A stretch of DNA of 57,493 bases from positions 1 to 57,493 of the forward strand of contig JADLAK010000020.1 of the NCBI GenBank assembly GCA_020848275.1, written 5' to 3'. The translations under genes were made by a program, and so were the position numbers. The notes under the pieces were generated by a model. The model was given only the letters and a program-made list of their open reading frames with translations. It ran no database searches and was not told the DNA's origin. Below are positions 57,445-57,493 of the stretch, piece after piece. Source of the DNA: Planctomycetota bacterium (GTDB lineage: Bacteria > Planctomycetota > UBA8742 > UBA2392). Positions within the stretch are counted from its first letter, which is position 1, and each line of letters starts with the position of its first letter.

Positions 57445-57492
57445 CTACTTCGGCGGGGCGTGGGAATCGGGTTTGAGCTGCTGGGCGAAGTA
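57445..57492 (-). CDS. Possible C-terminus of a gene continuing beyond the window
   Basis: On the minus strand, a frame open to the window edge encodes YFAQQLKPDSHAPPK and then TAG. The composition is protein-like (Pro/Lys-rich end) but only 15 codons can be seen, so this is a weak call. It would be transcribed towards dnaA. Confidence 0.3.
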   Translation of the reverse strand, partial: YFAQQLKPDSHAPPK

Positions 57493-57493
57493 C

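Overview
The window is GC-rich (roughly 60-65% by eye), densely coding bacterial chromosome and carries no phage or plasmid genes. Several features point to a Planctomycetota-like (PVC group) organism: a Minf_1886-family gene directly behind metG, a tail-anchored Pkn-type kinase, a TM-anchored prenyltransferase/squalene-cyclase-repeat protein, an EF-hand-rich secreted protein, lipobox-bearing lipoproteins, and many intergenic palindromic repeats. This assignment is an inference from gene families, not a phylogeny.

Layout. At 1-184 is the N-terminus of an IS110-type transposase cut by the window edge, followed by ruvA and tRNA-Lys(TTT). From 1.16 to 8.82 kb, on the minus strand, lies a heavy-metal efflux operon (small His/Cys-rich protein, TolC-like outer membrane factor, lipoprotein adaptor, CusA/CzcA-like RND pump) ending in two tandem paralogous His-linker lipoproteins. 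Divergent from it is a persulfide module (8.99-11.04 kb): a persulfide dioxygenase-rhodanese-DUF2892 fusion, a stand-alone rhodanese and a convergent ArsR regulator. A near-perfect AT-rich palindrome lies in the shared intergenic region. Next come hemY, two large secreted proteins of unknown function, a PDZ protein divergent from an HTH regulator, ricT (PSP1), metG, a Minf_1886 gene, an alpha/beta hydrolase, scpB, two SurA-like paralogues (one without a rotamase domain) and the kinase. 

From 27.9 to 38.5 kb are an exported thioredoxin-like protein whose signal-peptide ORF is separated from the mature domain by a structured segment, a di-haem cytochrome c-like protein, hemJ, a methyltransferase, a thiolase, small membrane proteins, an NTF2-like protein, a six-EF-hand protein, a redoxin, a VOC protein and folE. 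From 38.5 to 50.9 kb are a GH63/trehalase-like hydrolase, a DUF4160-DUF2442 pair, a parvulin, corA, a DUF1275 membrane protein, truD, a LysM protein, a diacylglycerol-kinase-family enzyme, a class IV aminotransferase, pilD and a trifunctional AroD-AroE-AroK fusion. The right end has the squalene-cyclase-repeat protein, a TPR-like secreted protein and dnaA, which is not followed by dnaN here.

The most unusual property of the window is the number of distinct intergenic repeat families made of short stuttered words facing their own reverse complement. Examples are CACGAAT, CGCAGAT, ATTGTGGATT, GTTGAC, CCTGAA, CTCGTGTC and GGCTGGGGCC words. They sit between genes, abut start codons, recur at convergent gene ends, and in one case lie in frame inside hemY.
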